42,575 bases of DNA from Deltaproteobacteria bacterium (GTDB taxonomy: Bacteria; Desulfobacterota; DSM-4660; Desulfatiglandales; Desulfatiglandaceae). Positions 26,699 to 34,448 of this stretch are shown here, piece after piece (within the stretch, counting starts at the first letter, position 1; every line of letters begins with the position of its first letter). The position numbers and the translations under genes were made by a program. The stretch is from NCBI GenBank assembly GCA_018644785.1, contig JABGPV010000010.1, positions 1-42,575 on the forward strand. Direction: 5' to 3'. The notes below the pieces were generated by a model. That model was given only the letters and a program-made list of their open reading frames with translations. It made no database searches and was not told the DNA's origin.

Positions 26699-26758
26699 TT
26701 CAAACCTCCCTTTTACTGCTTCACCAATAGTTTATTGAAATCATGTTGTTTATTTTCG

Positions 26759-26774
26759 TGGCATGCTCTTTGCT
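26759..26774 (+). promoter_or_regulatory. Sigma-54 (-24/-12) promoter of the catabolic operon
   Basis: TGGCATG-CTCT-TTGCT agrees with the consensus TGGCAYR-N4-TTGCW at every defined position, with GG and GC exactly spaced. Transcription should start near 26785, giving a leader of about 80 bases before the AccB start at 26865. It is the only sigma-54 match I noted in front of the operon. Confidence 0.8.
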
Positions 26775-26864
26775 TTATGACCGTTCTACTTGGTAATGAC
26801 CATCTGGTTTTGCACACGGCACGTCTTTCGGGCGTACAACCAACACGAACTTAAGGTGATAATT

Positions 26865-27395
26865 ATGGATTTTACTCAAGAAGATGTTCTACAAATTTTA
26901 AGAATAATGGATGAATCCGAATATGAGCAACTTCATCTTGAAGTGGGCGAATTTAAGCTCGTTGTGAACAAACGAAGTGTTCCCGGCCTTTCTCAGGGCG
27001 AACAGGACGTACCGGTTCCAGCGCCTACTGATGTTCCGAAAAATCTTGAAAAAAAGGTTCGGAGCGACTCCCCCACTGGAAAAGCCGACTCAATAGAAGA
27101 TGTCGGAATGACGGATGAAGCGTATGCGCCAGAAGGTCTTATCCCCGTCCGGTCCCCCATACTAGGCACCTTCTACATCTCGCCAAAGCCGGGCGATCCC
27201 GCTTTCGTAGAAGAGGGCCAGGTTGTGGATGAGAATACTGCAGTCTGCATCATCGAAGTGATGAAGCTTTTCAGTACCATCCACGCGGGGGTAAAGGGCC
27301 GCATCTCCAAAATTTGTGCGAACGATAGCCAAATGGTGGAGTACAACCAAATCCTGTTTCTCATTGAACCGCAAGCGGATCAGGGAGAGGGCTGA
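26865..27395 (+). CDS. accB: Biotin carboxyl carrier protein
   Basis: A 176-residue AccB-type carrier. The N-terminal helical part (FTQEDVLQILRIMDESEYEQLHLEVGEFKLVV) is the normal AccB start. A Pro/charged linker follows, then the biotinyl domain (about 92-170) with RSPILGTFYISPKPGDPAFVEEGQ and the biotin site EVMKL, lysine K134. The chosen ATG has AAGGTGAT upstream; the frame is open farther upstream but lacks a ribosome site. It is the first gene of the sigma-54 operon. The operon has no accA/accD, so this carrier probably serves the OadA-like carboxyltransferase two genes downstream instead of acetyl-CoA carboxylase. Confidence 0.93.
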   Translation: MDFTQEDVLQILRIMDESEYEQLHLEVGEFKLVVNKRSVPGLSQGEQDVPVPAPTDVPKNLEKKVRSDSPTGKADSIEDVGMTDEAYAPEGLIPVRSPILGTFYISPKPGDPAFVEEGQVVDENTAVCIIEVMKLFSTIHAGVKGRISKICANDSQMVEYNQILFLIEPQADQGEG

Positions 27396-27400
27396 AAACC

Positions 27401-28771
27401 ATGGCGACCATATCACGCGTTCTGGTAGCCAATCGGGGCGAAATTGCCGTTCGCATCATCAAGGCTTGCCGAAAACTGGGTATCGAGACGGTCCTGGCCA
27501 TGTCAGAGGCGGACCGCGACTCCCTGGCCGCAAGAATGGCCGACCGCGCCGTTTGCATCGGCCCCGCGCCGCCCCTTGAGAGTTATCTGAAAGTGAATAC
27601 GATCGCCATGGCGGCCCTCGGGACCGGTGCGGACGCCATTCACCCGGGGTACGGATTTTTGGCGGAACAGCCTGCTCTGGGAGAAGCCTGCGCCCGAAAC
27701 GGATTGATCTTTATTGGCCCTAAACCGGACAGCATCCGGGAAATGGGGGACAAGCTGGTCGCTCGAAAAACCGCCATGGACCTGAGCATTCCGGTAATCC
27801 CCGGATCTGCCCTGATCACTGATCTGGCCCAAGGGTGGCGCGAAGCAGAGAAAATCGGATTCCCCATTCTACTGAAGGCCGCAGCCGGGGGCGGCGGAAA
27901 AGGAATGAAAGCGGTCTACAAGCCCGAGGAAATGGAAACCGTTTTCATGGAAGCCTCCGCCGAGGCAAGGGCCGCTTTTGGCGATGACCGGCTCTTTGCG
28001 GAACGTTTCATCCCCAACGCCCGCCACATTGAAGTGCAGATCCTTTCGGATGGTTCAGGGAAATGCGTTCATCTTTTTGAACGGGACTGCTCGCTTCAAC
28101 GCCGGTATCAGAAAATGATTGAAGAAGCCCCTTCCACCGCAGTCTCGAATGGGCTGAGGAAGCAAATGTGTGAGGCCGCCATCCACATTGCGCAATCCAT
28201 CGGGTATGAAAATGCCGGGACCGTTGAATTCGTACTGGACCAGGATGAGAAGCGTTTCTATTTCCTTGAAATGAACACGCGCATCCAGGTCGAACACCCG
28301 GTCACGGAAATGGTGACTGATGTGGACCTGGTTGCGGAACAGATTCGAATTGCTTCAGGCGAAAAACGCCTGTTCACCCAGGACGAGATTCGAGTGACGG
28401 GACATGCCATTGAATGCCGTATTAATGCGGAATGTCCCAACGAAAACTTTCGCCCCTCGCCGGGCAGAATCGTAAAATGGGAGGTTCCCCGGGGGAAAGG
28501 CATCAGGGTGGATACCCACTGTTTTGGGGGATATTTTGTGCCCCCCTATTATGATTCCCTCCTGGCAAAACTTATTGTGTTCGAAAAAACCCGCGAAGAC
28601 GCCATTTTAAAAATGGCGCAAGCCCTAAATAATTTTCATGTGGTGGGAATTGATACCAACCTCGAATTTCTTTCAGCCATAATGGTCCATCCCCATTTCA
28701 AAAGCGGACAAACCAACACACGCTGGCTGGAAACGATTATGTGCAACAAGGAGACGGAAATCCATGAATAA
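27401..28771 (+). CDS. accC: Biotin carboxylase subunit
   Basis: A 456-residue ATP-grasp enzyme that carboxylates biotin on the carrier protein with bicarbonate and ATP. It starts with VLVANRGEIAVRIIKACRKLGIETV. It has the glycine-rich ATP loop KAAAGGGGKGMK, FAERFIPNARHIEVQIL, FLEMNTRIQVEHPVTEM with catalytic residues, and the C-terminal EFRPSPG-like segment (NFRPSPGRI). Length and motifs are those of AccC and of the biotin-carboxylase subunit of split pyruvate carboxylases. It begins 5 bases after accB and its end overlaps the carboxyltransferase gene by 8 bases, so the three are translationally linked. Confidence 0.95.
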   Translation: MATISRVLVANRGEIAVRIIKACRKLGIETVLAMSEADRDSLAARMADRAVCIGPAPPLESYLKVNTIAMAALGTGADAIHPGYGFLAEQPALGEACARNGLIFIGPKPDSIREMGDKLVARKTAMDLSIPVIPGSALITDLAQGWREAEKIGFPILLKAAAGGGGKGMKAVYKPEEMETVFMEASAEARAAFGDDRLFAERFIPNARHIEVQILSDGSGKCVHLFERDCSLQRRYQKMIEEAPSTAVSNGLRKQMCEAAIHIAQSIGYENAGTVEFVLDQDEKRFYFLEMNTRIQVEHPVTEMVTDVDLVAEQIRIASGEKRLFTQDEIRVTGHAIECRINAECPNENFRPSPGRIVKWEVPRGKGIRVDTHCFGGYFVPPYYDSLLAKLIVFEKTREDAILKMAQALNNFHVVGIDTNLEFLSAIMVHPHFKSGQTNTRWLETIMCNKETEIHE

Positions 28772-30209
28772 AATCACTTTTGTGGACACGACACTGCGTG
28801 ACGCACACCAGAGCCTCTGGAACGGGCAAATGACCACCGCCATGATGCTCCCGATCGCTCCGGTTATAGATAAGGTGGGATTTGAGGCCCTCGATTTCAT
28901 GGCCCTCATCAGCATGGACTGGTGCATTCGTAATCAAAAGGAAAACCCTTGGGAGCGGTTGAAGCTTATGTCCAAGGCCATGCCCAATACGCCCCTTATC
29001 GTCGGAGGTGTGCTCAGGAATTTTGGAAACGTCCCCGATTCCGTGACGGAGTTTTGGGCTAAAACGGTTGCAAAAGCAGGGGCCGGGCTTATCCGGATCA
29101 ATGATCCGTGCCATGATATGACTGAAATCAAAAAAGCCGTCAAATGGTCGAAATCGGCCGGACTGACCACTATGGCCGCCCTGATCTACTCCTACAGCCC
29201 CGTCCATACGGATGAATATTATGCGGAAAAAGCAAAACAGATGGCATTGGCAGGGGCTGAACGGATATTCATCAAGGATGTGGATGGTCTCCTGACACCT
29301 GAGCGAACCCGCACCCTGGTTCCTGCGATCCTCAAAAAGATTGCCGGAATTCCCCTGGAAATCCACGGGCACTGCACTACCGGCCTTGAGCCCATCTGCT
29401 ATTTGGAGGCCGTAAAGCTAGGCGTTACCACCGTGCACACAGCGGTTTCCCCTCTGGCCAACGGCCCGTCCCAACCATCTATCGAAAATATTCTCAAAAA
29501 CCTCCCCCATCTTGGCTTTTCAGCCGATATCGACGAAGATGCGCTCAAGAACATGACCGAACACTTTCGGTATATTGCCGAAAGAGAGGGTTTTCCCATG
29601 GGCGCTCCCGTGGAATACGATCTTTTCCAGTACGAACATCAGGTTCCGGGCGGCATGATGTCCAACTACAAGGCCGAACTGGTTAAAAGAGGACTTAACC
29701 GCCGATTGAATGCACTGCTCAGGGAGATTGCTCAAATACGAAAAGAGTTGGGGTTTCCCATCATGGTGACCCCTCTTTCCCAATACATCGGCGCCCAGGC
29801 CATATTGAACCAGACCGGGGGAGAACGCTATAAGATTGTTACCGACGAGGTCATCAAATATGTTCTGGGCCACTTCGGAGAACTGGCCGCGCCTGTAGAA
29901 AAATCGGTCCTGGAAAAAATCCTGAAAATGCCCCGTGCAAAGGAACTGGAGAACTGGGAACCGCCTCAGAAATCCATTGAAGCACTGCGCCGGGAATTTG
30001 GACCCGGCTTATCCGACGAGGATTTTCTCCTGAGGGTATTGAGTTCAAACCAGGAGGCGCTAAATGACGTATTGGCCGCCGGGCCTCAAAAATACGATTA
30101 TCCAAGGGGAGACAAACCGATTATGTCGTTGATCCGGGAGCTATCCGAGCGGAAAGACGGGGCTTCCGTTCAGATCAGAAAAGGTGATTTTTTCCTTGAA
30201 ATGCGATGA
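28764..30209 (+). CDS. OadA/pyruvate-carboxylase-type carboxyltransferase, divergent
   Basis: A 481-residue HMGL-like TIM barrel plus PYC/OADA C-terminal domain. The family entry motif DTTLRDAHQSL is at 8-18, and LGVTTVHTAVSPLANGPSQPS and FQYEHQVPGGMMSN are typical. Several active-site segments deviate: KDMAGLL reads KDVDGLL (K171, the expected carboxylated or catalytic lysine), the metal HxH reads HGHCTTGL (H201, H203), and the usual RIFDALND reads RINDPCHDM. The metal ligands thus persist while the substrate-facing positions differ. No sodium-pump beta subunit follows, so it should carboxylate rather than act as a decarboxylase pump. With AccB and AccC it forms a complete three-part biotin carboxylase. 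Pyruvate is the default substrate, but the changes and the context suggest another keto compound. Confidence 0.88.
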   Translation: MNKITFVDTTLRDAHQSLWNGQMTTAMMLPIAPVIDKVGFEALDFMALISMDWCIRNQKENPWERLKLMSKAMPNTPLIVGGVLRNFGNVPDSVTEFWAKTVAKAGAGLIRINDPCHDMTEIKKAVKWSKSAGLTTMAALIYSYSPVHTDEYYAEKAKQMALAGAERIFIKDVDGLLTPERTRTLVPAILKKIAGIPLEIHGHCTTGLEPICYLEAVKLGVTTVHTAVSPLANGPSQPSIENILKNLPHLGFSADIDEDALKNMTEHFRYIAEREGFPMGAPVEYDLFQYEHQVPGGMMSNYKAELVKRGLNRRLNALLREIAQIRKELGFPIMVTPLSQYIGAQAILNQTGGERYKIVTDEVIKYVLGHFGELAAPVEKSVLEKILKMPRAKELENWEPPQKSIEALRREFGPGLSDEDFLLRVLSSNQEALNDVLAAGPQKYDYPRGDKPIMSLIRELSERKDGASVQIRKGDFFLEMR

Positions 30210-30254
30210 ACCGGGTGACGTCCTTTGCCCAATTTCTAATCGATGGGAGCTGAT

Positions 30255-31100
30255 ATGGATAAATTAATCATTACCGCCGCCATTACCGGAAGCCGGAATA
30301 TGCGGAACATTTCCCCCTATATACCCTATACGCCGGAGGAAATTGTTCAGTCTTCCATAGAATGCTGGAATGCGGGCGCCGCCATTGTACACATTCATGT
30401 TCGGGATCCCGAATCCGGTTTGGGCACGCAGGACCCGGAGCTTTTCAAACAGGTTGTGGAACCTTTGAGAGAACAGACCGATGTGATTGTCAACCTCACC
30501 ACGAGCGGCATTGCCGGCAGGAATCTTCCAATGGAAGACCGGCTGAAGTCCCTGGAACTGAGACCTGATATGGCGTCCTTTGACGCCGGTTCCATCAACT
30601 TGGGAGGCGGGGTCTTCATTAATCCACCGGATTTTCTGGACTTGGCCGCCAACGAGATGAAACGGCTTCACGTGAAACCCGAAATAGAAGTATTCGACTC
30701 CGGTATGGTTACCACCGCTGTCGCTCTCAGAGACAAGGGGAAACTGGAAACCCCACTGTATTTCCAATTTGTTCTGGGTACGCCGTCAGGCGCCGTGGCT
30801 ACACCGAAATCCCTGCTCCATTTAACTGAAATCATACCCGTGAACAGCATCTGGTCTGTTACCGGAATCGGCAGGGCACACCTGCCCATGGCAATGATGG
30901 CCCTCATCATGGGCGGACACATCCGGCTCGGCATAGAAGACAACCTGTATTATAAACAGAGGGTTTTAGCGAAGACCAATGCTCAGTTCGTTGTGCGAAT
31001 CGCTCGAATCGCCCGCGAATACGGCAGAGAAATCGCTTCACCGGATGAGGCGCGGGCCATTCTGGGCCTTTCAAAGGGAAAAGGATCGAAAAAGGATTAG
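30255..31100 (+). CDS. BKACE-family beta-keto acid cleavage enzyme (paralogue 1)
   Basis: A 281-residue member of the beta-keto acid cleavage enzyme family (formerly DUF849; type enzyme 3-keto-5-aminohexanoate cleavage enzyme, Kce). The family reaction is a beta-keto acid plus acetyl-CoA giving acetoacetate plus a new acyl-CoA. Zinc ligands are seen as H46 and H48 in HIHVRD and E228 in GGHIRLGIEDN, at the positions expected from Kce. The ATG at 30255 has GGGAG in front and matches the start of the second paralogue (MDKLIIT). An upstream ATG at 30243 falls in the ribosome site. The acyl-pocket residues differ from those of paralogue 2, so the two probably take different substrates or form a heteromer. 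Confidence 0.92.
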   Translation: MDKLIITAAITGSRNMRNISPYIPYTPEEIVQSSIECWNAGAAIVHIHVRDPESGLGTQDPELFKQVVEPLREQTDVIVNLTTSGIAGRNLPMEDRLKSLELRPDMASFDAGSINLGGGVFINPPDFLDLAANEMKRLHVKPEIEVFDSGMVTTAVALRDKGKLETPLYFQFVLGTPSGAVATPKSLLHLTEIIPVNSIWSVTGIGRAHLPMAMMALIMGGHIRLGIEDNLYYKQRVLAKTNAQFVVRIARIAREYGREIASPDEARAILGLSKGKGSKKD

Positions 31101-31112
31101 GTAGCCTTCAGA

Positions 31113-31126
31113 AGATTCCGGAATCT
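31113..31126. repeat. Perfect 14-base palindrome between the BKACE genes
   Basis: AGATTCCGGAATCT is a perfect palindrome 12 bases after the first BKACE stop, in an 81-base gap. It could be a regulator site, a small mRNA hairpin, or chance. No T-run follows. Confidence 0.35.
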
Positions 31127-31181
31127 ACTCAAGGAATAAATCAATGCATCGACAACTCAAAATGAAAGGAGAGATTGAAAA

Positions 31182-32066
31182 ATGAATGTAATGTTGGAAA
31201 TTGACAAGATGGACAAACTGATTATCACTGTGGCCACCACGGGGGGGCTTCATGATAAAAGCGTCAACCCCAATCTGCCGGAGCAGCCCGATGAGATTGC
31301 GCAGGATGCGTACGACTGCTACAACGCCGGGGCCGCTGTTCACCACATTCATGTGCGCGATAAACTGGGGAGAACAACCGGAGATTTGAACGTTTACAGT
31401 GAGGTCATCAGCGCGGTTAAAGCCAAATGCCCGATTATTACGCAGATCGGAAACGGTATTGGAGGGGTTTATCGGGCTGACGGCAGTTTTGAAGTGGCCA
31501 CTCAGGAAGAAAGGATGGACCTGACCACCATAACCCCTAAACCGGATATGCTCACCATCAACTGCGGGACCTTTCAATTCGGGTACATTCCAGACACTAC
31601 TTTTTACAATCCCCTTCAGTGGAACCTGGAGTTCCTTAAAAAATGCTACGAGCGAGACATCGCCGTTGAATGCGAATGCTACGATATCAGCCATATTGAA
31701 AATGCAAAGGAAATGGTTCGTCAGGGGGTTTTGAAAGAGCCCGTTCACTACAGTCTGGTTCTGGGGATCAAGGGAGGGATTCCGGCAAGCCCTCAAATGA
31801 TCAGCGCCATGGTGGGTGTCATACCGGAAGGGTCCTCGTGGCAGGTCATCACCATCAGTAAGCAGCAGGTTCCTTCCACCATAATGGCCATGTGCCAAGG
31901 GGCCAATATCCGGACGGGCATGGAAGACAACATCTACTATAGGAAAGGCGAGCCGGTGAAAAGCAATGTTCAGTTGGTGGAAAGAATGGTCCGAATCGCC
32001 CGGGAGTTGGGACGGGAAATTGCTACTGTGGATGAGGCAAAGGAAAGACTGGGGATAAAATCATAA
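31182..32066 (+). CDS. BKACE-family beta-keto acid cleavage enzyme (paralogue 2)
   Basis: A 294-residue BKACE protein with the same zinc set: H55 and H57 in HHIHVRD, and E248 in ANIRTGMEDN. Compared with paralogue 1 it has nine extra N-terminal residues and replaces the central stretch (NCGTFQFGYIPDTTFYNP against DAGSINLGGGVFINP), which lines the substrate site. That marks it as a different subgroup. Its ribosome site is AAAGGAGAG. Paired BKACE genes in one operon are uncommon and imply either two sequential cleavages or a mixed complex. It is followed by the TRAP binding-protein gene. Confidence 0.9.
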   Translation: MNVMLEIDKMDKLIITVATTGGLHDKSVNPNLPEQPDEIAQDAYDCYNAGAAVHHIHVRDKLGRTTGDLNVYSEVISAVKAKCPIITQIGNGIGGVYRADGSFEVATQEERMDLTTITPKPDMLTINCGTFQFGYIPDTTFYNPLQWNLEFLKKCYERDIAVECECYDISHIENAKEMVRQGVLKEPVHYSLVLGIKGGIPASPQMISAMVGVIPEGSSWQVITISKQQVPSTIMAMCQGANIRTGMEDNIYYRKGEPVKSNVQLVERMVRIARELGREIATVDEAKERLGIKS

Positions 32067-32102
32067 AACAATCGATTCAAGAAAGTGAAAGGAGAAAATC
32101 AG

Positions 32103-33185
32103 ATGGGGATCAAAAAACTGTTGGTGCTTTTAGGATTGTTCGGGTTTGCTTTTTCCGGTATGATTATTGGCCAGGCTGTCGCGGCCTCCGACGTAATTGA
32201 AATCAAAGCGGCCAGTTGGTATCCGCCGCAGCATCCCATGTTTAAGGAAGCCTATGAACCCTATGCCAAAGTCATTGAAGAACGGACCAATGGAAAAGTA
32301 AAATTCATATGGTTCCCCGGCGGAACCCTGGCCAAGGCGGCTCAGACCTATGATGCGGTCAAGACCGGTCTGGCGGACATGGCCATGCCCATGGCCCTTT
32401 GGACCGTGGAAAGCCAGTTCCCCGTTTCCACAGTGGTTATTCTCCCCTTTATGACTGATTCTGCCGTTCAGGTGGCGGACCTTTACTATCGGGCGTTTCA
32501 GGCCATACCGGAAATCAGAAAAGAATATGGGGGTCTCAAGGTTCTGGGGTTTCATACCACCGAACTGGTCAACCTGGACATGAAAAGCACTCAGATTAAG
32601 ACATACCAGGACCTGGCCGGAAAAAAAGTATGGCCCGGATCCGCAACAAGTGTCAAGTGCTTGAAATTATGGGGAGCCGTTCCCCGTATGACCAAGATCG
32701 AGGATCTCTACATGAGCCTTCAGCGGGGGACTTTGGATGGTTGTACTTTCCCCTGGGTGGCGCTGAAAGCCTTTCGTCTTACGGAAGTGACCGCCAGCCA
32801 CACGGTGCTGAATTTTACCGCCGGCCAGAACCCCATTGTTATGAATCTGGACAAATGGAAGTCGCTGCCGCCGGATGTTCAGAAGGTATTTGAAGAACTG
32901 GCCCCATCCATCGGTCTTCTGGTGGGGCATGTCTTTGCCAAATACGGAAACCGCATTGAAGGGGCCCTTAAAAAACGGGGCGACTTCATCTATCACCCGA
33001 CCCCGGAACAGAAGGCCCAATGGAAAGAAAAAGTCATGCCCGTTTACCAGGGTTGGGTCAAACAGGTGAGTGCCAAGGGCGTGGACGGGGAAACCATCCT
33101 CAAGAAAGTGCAGGCCCTTGCAGCGGAAGTTAAGAAAAATCCCCCTAAGCCCGCCGCCTGGTGGGGGAAACGCTGGCAGAAATAG
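32103..33185 (+). CDS. TRAP transporter solute-binding protein, DctP family
   Basis: A 360-residue periplasmic binding protein. It has a signal peptide with hydrophobic core LLVLLGLFGFAFSGMIIG and probable cleavage after AVAA. The DctP fold shows ASWYPPQHPMFKE, WFPGGTLAKAAQTYDAVKTGLADMAM, DLAGKKVWPGSATSVKCLKLWGAVP, and the YMSLQRGTLDGCTFPW segment, where carboxylate ligands bind. The arginine usual in DctP proteins (RxP/xxRV) is not obvious at the normal place; KVWPG replaces KIRxP, hinting at an unusual ligand. The ATG at 32103 follows AAAGGAG. It works with the fused permease at 34449. Confidence 0.9.
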   Translation: MGIKKLLVLLGLFGFAFSGMIIGQAVAASDVIEIKAASWYPPQHPMFKEAYEPYAKVIEERTNGKVKFIWFPGGTLAKAAQTYDAVKTGLADMAMPMALWTVESQFPVSTVVILPFMTDSAVQVADLYYRAFQAIPEIRKEYGGLKVLGFHTTELVNLDMKSTQIKTYQDLAGKKVWPGSATSVKCLKLWGAVPRMTKIEDLYMSLQRGTLDGCTFPWVALKAFRLTEVTASHTVLNFTAGQNPIVMNLDKWKSLPPDVQKVFEELAPSIGLLVGHVFAKYGNRIEGALKKRGDFIYHPTPEQKAQWKEKVMPVYQGWVKQVSAKGVDGETILKKVQALAAEVKKNPPKPAAWWGKRWQK

Positions 33186-33228
33186 GCATAAAGCGTTTAA
33201 AAAGAAGGTTGGCAGAAAGGGTATCCGG

Positions 33229-33265
33229 AAGTGTCGGCTGATCCTCGGGGGTGATGCCGGCACTT
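33229..33265 (+). other. Intergenic hairpin after the binding-protein gene
   Basis: AAGTGTCGGC (33229-33238) and GCCGGCACTT (33256-33265) pair over 10 bp with one G-T wobble, with a 17-base loop, between the TRAP binding-protein gene and the iron-sulfur gene. Such hairpins often protect the mRNA of a binding protein or partly stop transcription, so that more binding protein than permease is made. No T-run is present, so a full stop is unlikely. Confidence 0.45.
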
Positions 33266-33302
33266 CTTCAGTGTTACACCCCTAGTAAAAAAGGTAAGGA
33301 CT

Positions 33303-34385
33303 ATGAACAAGGACATTTATGCGCTTCTGGCCAAGAAGCTCGATGAATTGCCCAACGGTTTTCCCGTTACGGAAAGCGGGGTTGAACTGCGGATACTGCG
33401 AACGATATTTTTACCCCATGAAGCCGAAATGGCCTTAAAAATGCGATCCGTCCCGGAAACGGCCGATGAGATCGCCGAGCGTCTGGGAAAACCGCTGATC
33501 GAGATGCGAACCGTTCTCGATGATATGGCTCGGAAAGGTCAAATCGGGACTTCCAAAATGGCTGGACGTCAAGTGTATCGATCGGTTCCATTTGTTGTGG
33601 GAATATACGAGTTTCAGCGAAGAGAACGGCTCACCAAAGAACTGGCGGAACTTTTTGAAGAGTACCTGCCTTTGCTCAGCAAAAAGCTGGGCGGTCACAG
33701 ACCTCATGTGACCCGGGTAATCCCTGTCAACCAAGGGATTAAAGCAGACCTCCAAATACTCCAATACGAAGATGTTCGTCAGATTATTAAGAAGGCGAAT
33801 TCATTCAGGGTGCAGGATTGTATTTGTCGAAGGGAGCAGGGCCTTCTTGGAAATCGATGCGAACATACGTTAAGGAATTGCCTTCAATATTCCATGGAGG
33901 AAGGCGCCTACGACTATTTTAATCTAGACGGGGACGTTATTACCAAAGAAGAGGCGTTACTAATAATCGATGAAACCGAGAAAGAAGGCCTGGTTCATAA
34001 TACATACAATGTGGAGGAAGCCATCGGCGGGTTCATCTGCAATTGCTGCTCCTGTTGTTGTGGTCTTTTGCGTAGCATGAAGGAATTCAAGGCGCCCTAC
34101 ATCCTTGCCAGAAGTCGATATGTGGCTGTTATCGATGCGGACAGCTGCATTTCCTGCGGCACATGCCGTGACGAACGATGTCCCGTGGACGCAATCATTG
34201 AAGATGATGAAAATTACCGTGTTTCCGCAACACGTTGTATCGGTTGCGGGGTGTGCGTCATAACATGCCCTTCCGAAGCGATCGAACTGGCGGCAAGAAC
34301 CGAATCGGACCGGGATGCGGTAGCCAAAAATATGATCGAATGGGAGCAGGAACGTTTGACGGTGCGTGGACTTTCGGATCAGTGA
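33303..34385 (+). CDS. Cys-rich 4Fe-4S protein with a CNCCxCCC motif (copy 2)
   Basis: A 360-residue paralogue of the protein at 20246. A winged-helix-like N-terminal region (about 25-100: ETADEIAERLGKPLIEMRTVLDDMARKGQI reads as a DNA-binding-type fold) is followed by C173, C175, C186, C193, then CNCCSCCC (246-253), then two ferredoxin sets (C282/285/288/293, the first with a four-residue last gap, and C312/315/318/322). It lies between the TRAP binding protein and permease genes, inside a carboxylate-degradation operon, so a redox partner for one of the operon enzymes is the best inference. The N-terminal wing might instead hold a partner protein. It starts with GGTAAGG upstream. Confidence 0.87.
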   Translation: MNKDIYALLAKKLDELPNGFPVTESGVELRILRTIFLPHEAEMALKMRSVPETADEIAERLGKPLIEMRTVLDDMARKGQIGTSKMAGRQVYRSVPFVVGIYEFQRRERLTKELAELFEEYLPLLSKKLGGHRPHVTRVIPVNQGIKADLQILQYEDVRQIIKKANSFRVQDCICRREQGLLGNRCEHTLRNCLQYSMEEGAYDYFNLDGDVITKEEALLIIDETEKEGLVHNTYNVEEAIGGFICNCCSCCCGLLRSMKEFKAPYILARSRYVAVIDADSCISCGTCRDERCPVDAIIEDDENYRVSATRCIGCGVCVITCPSEAIELAARTESDRDAVAKNMIEWEQERLTVRGLSDQ

Positions 34386-34448
34386 TCCGCAGTCTCATTT
34401 GACGTGAAAAAACTGACCTTTGAACAATTGCAATAAACGGGAGGTGAA

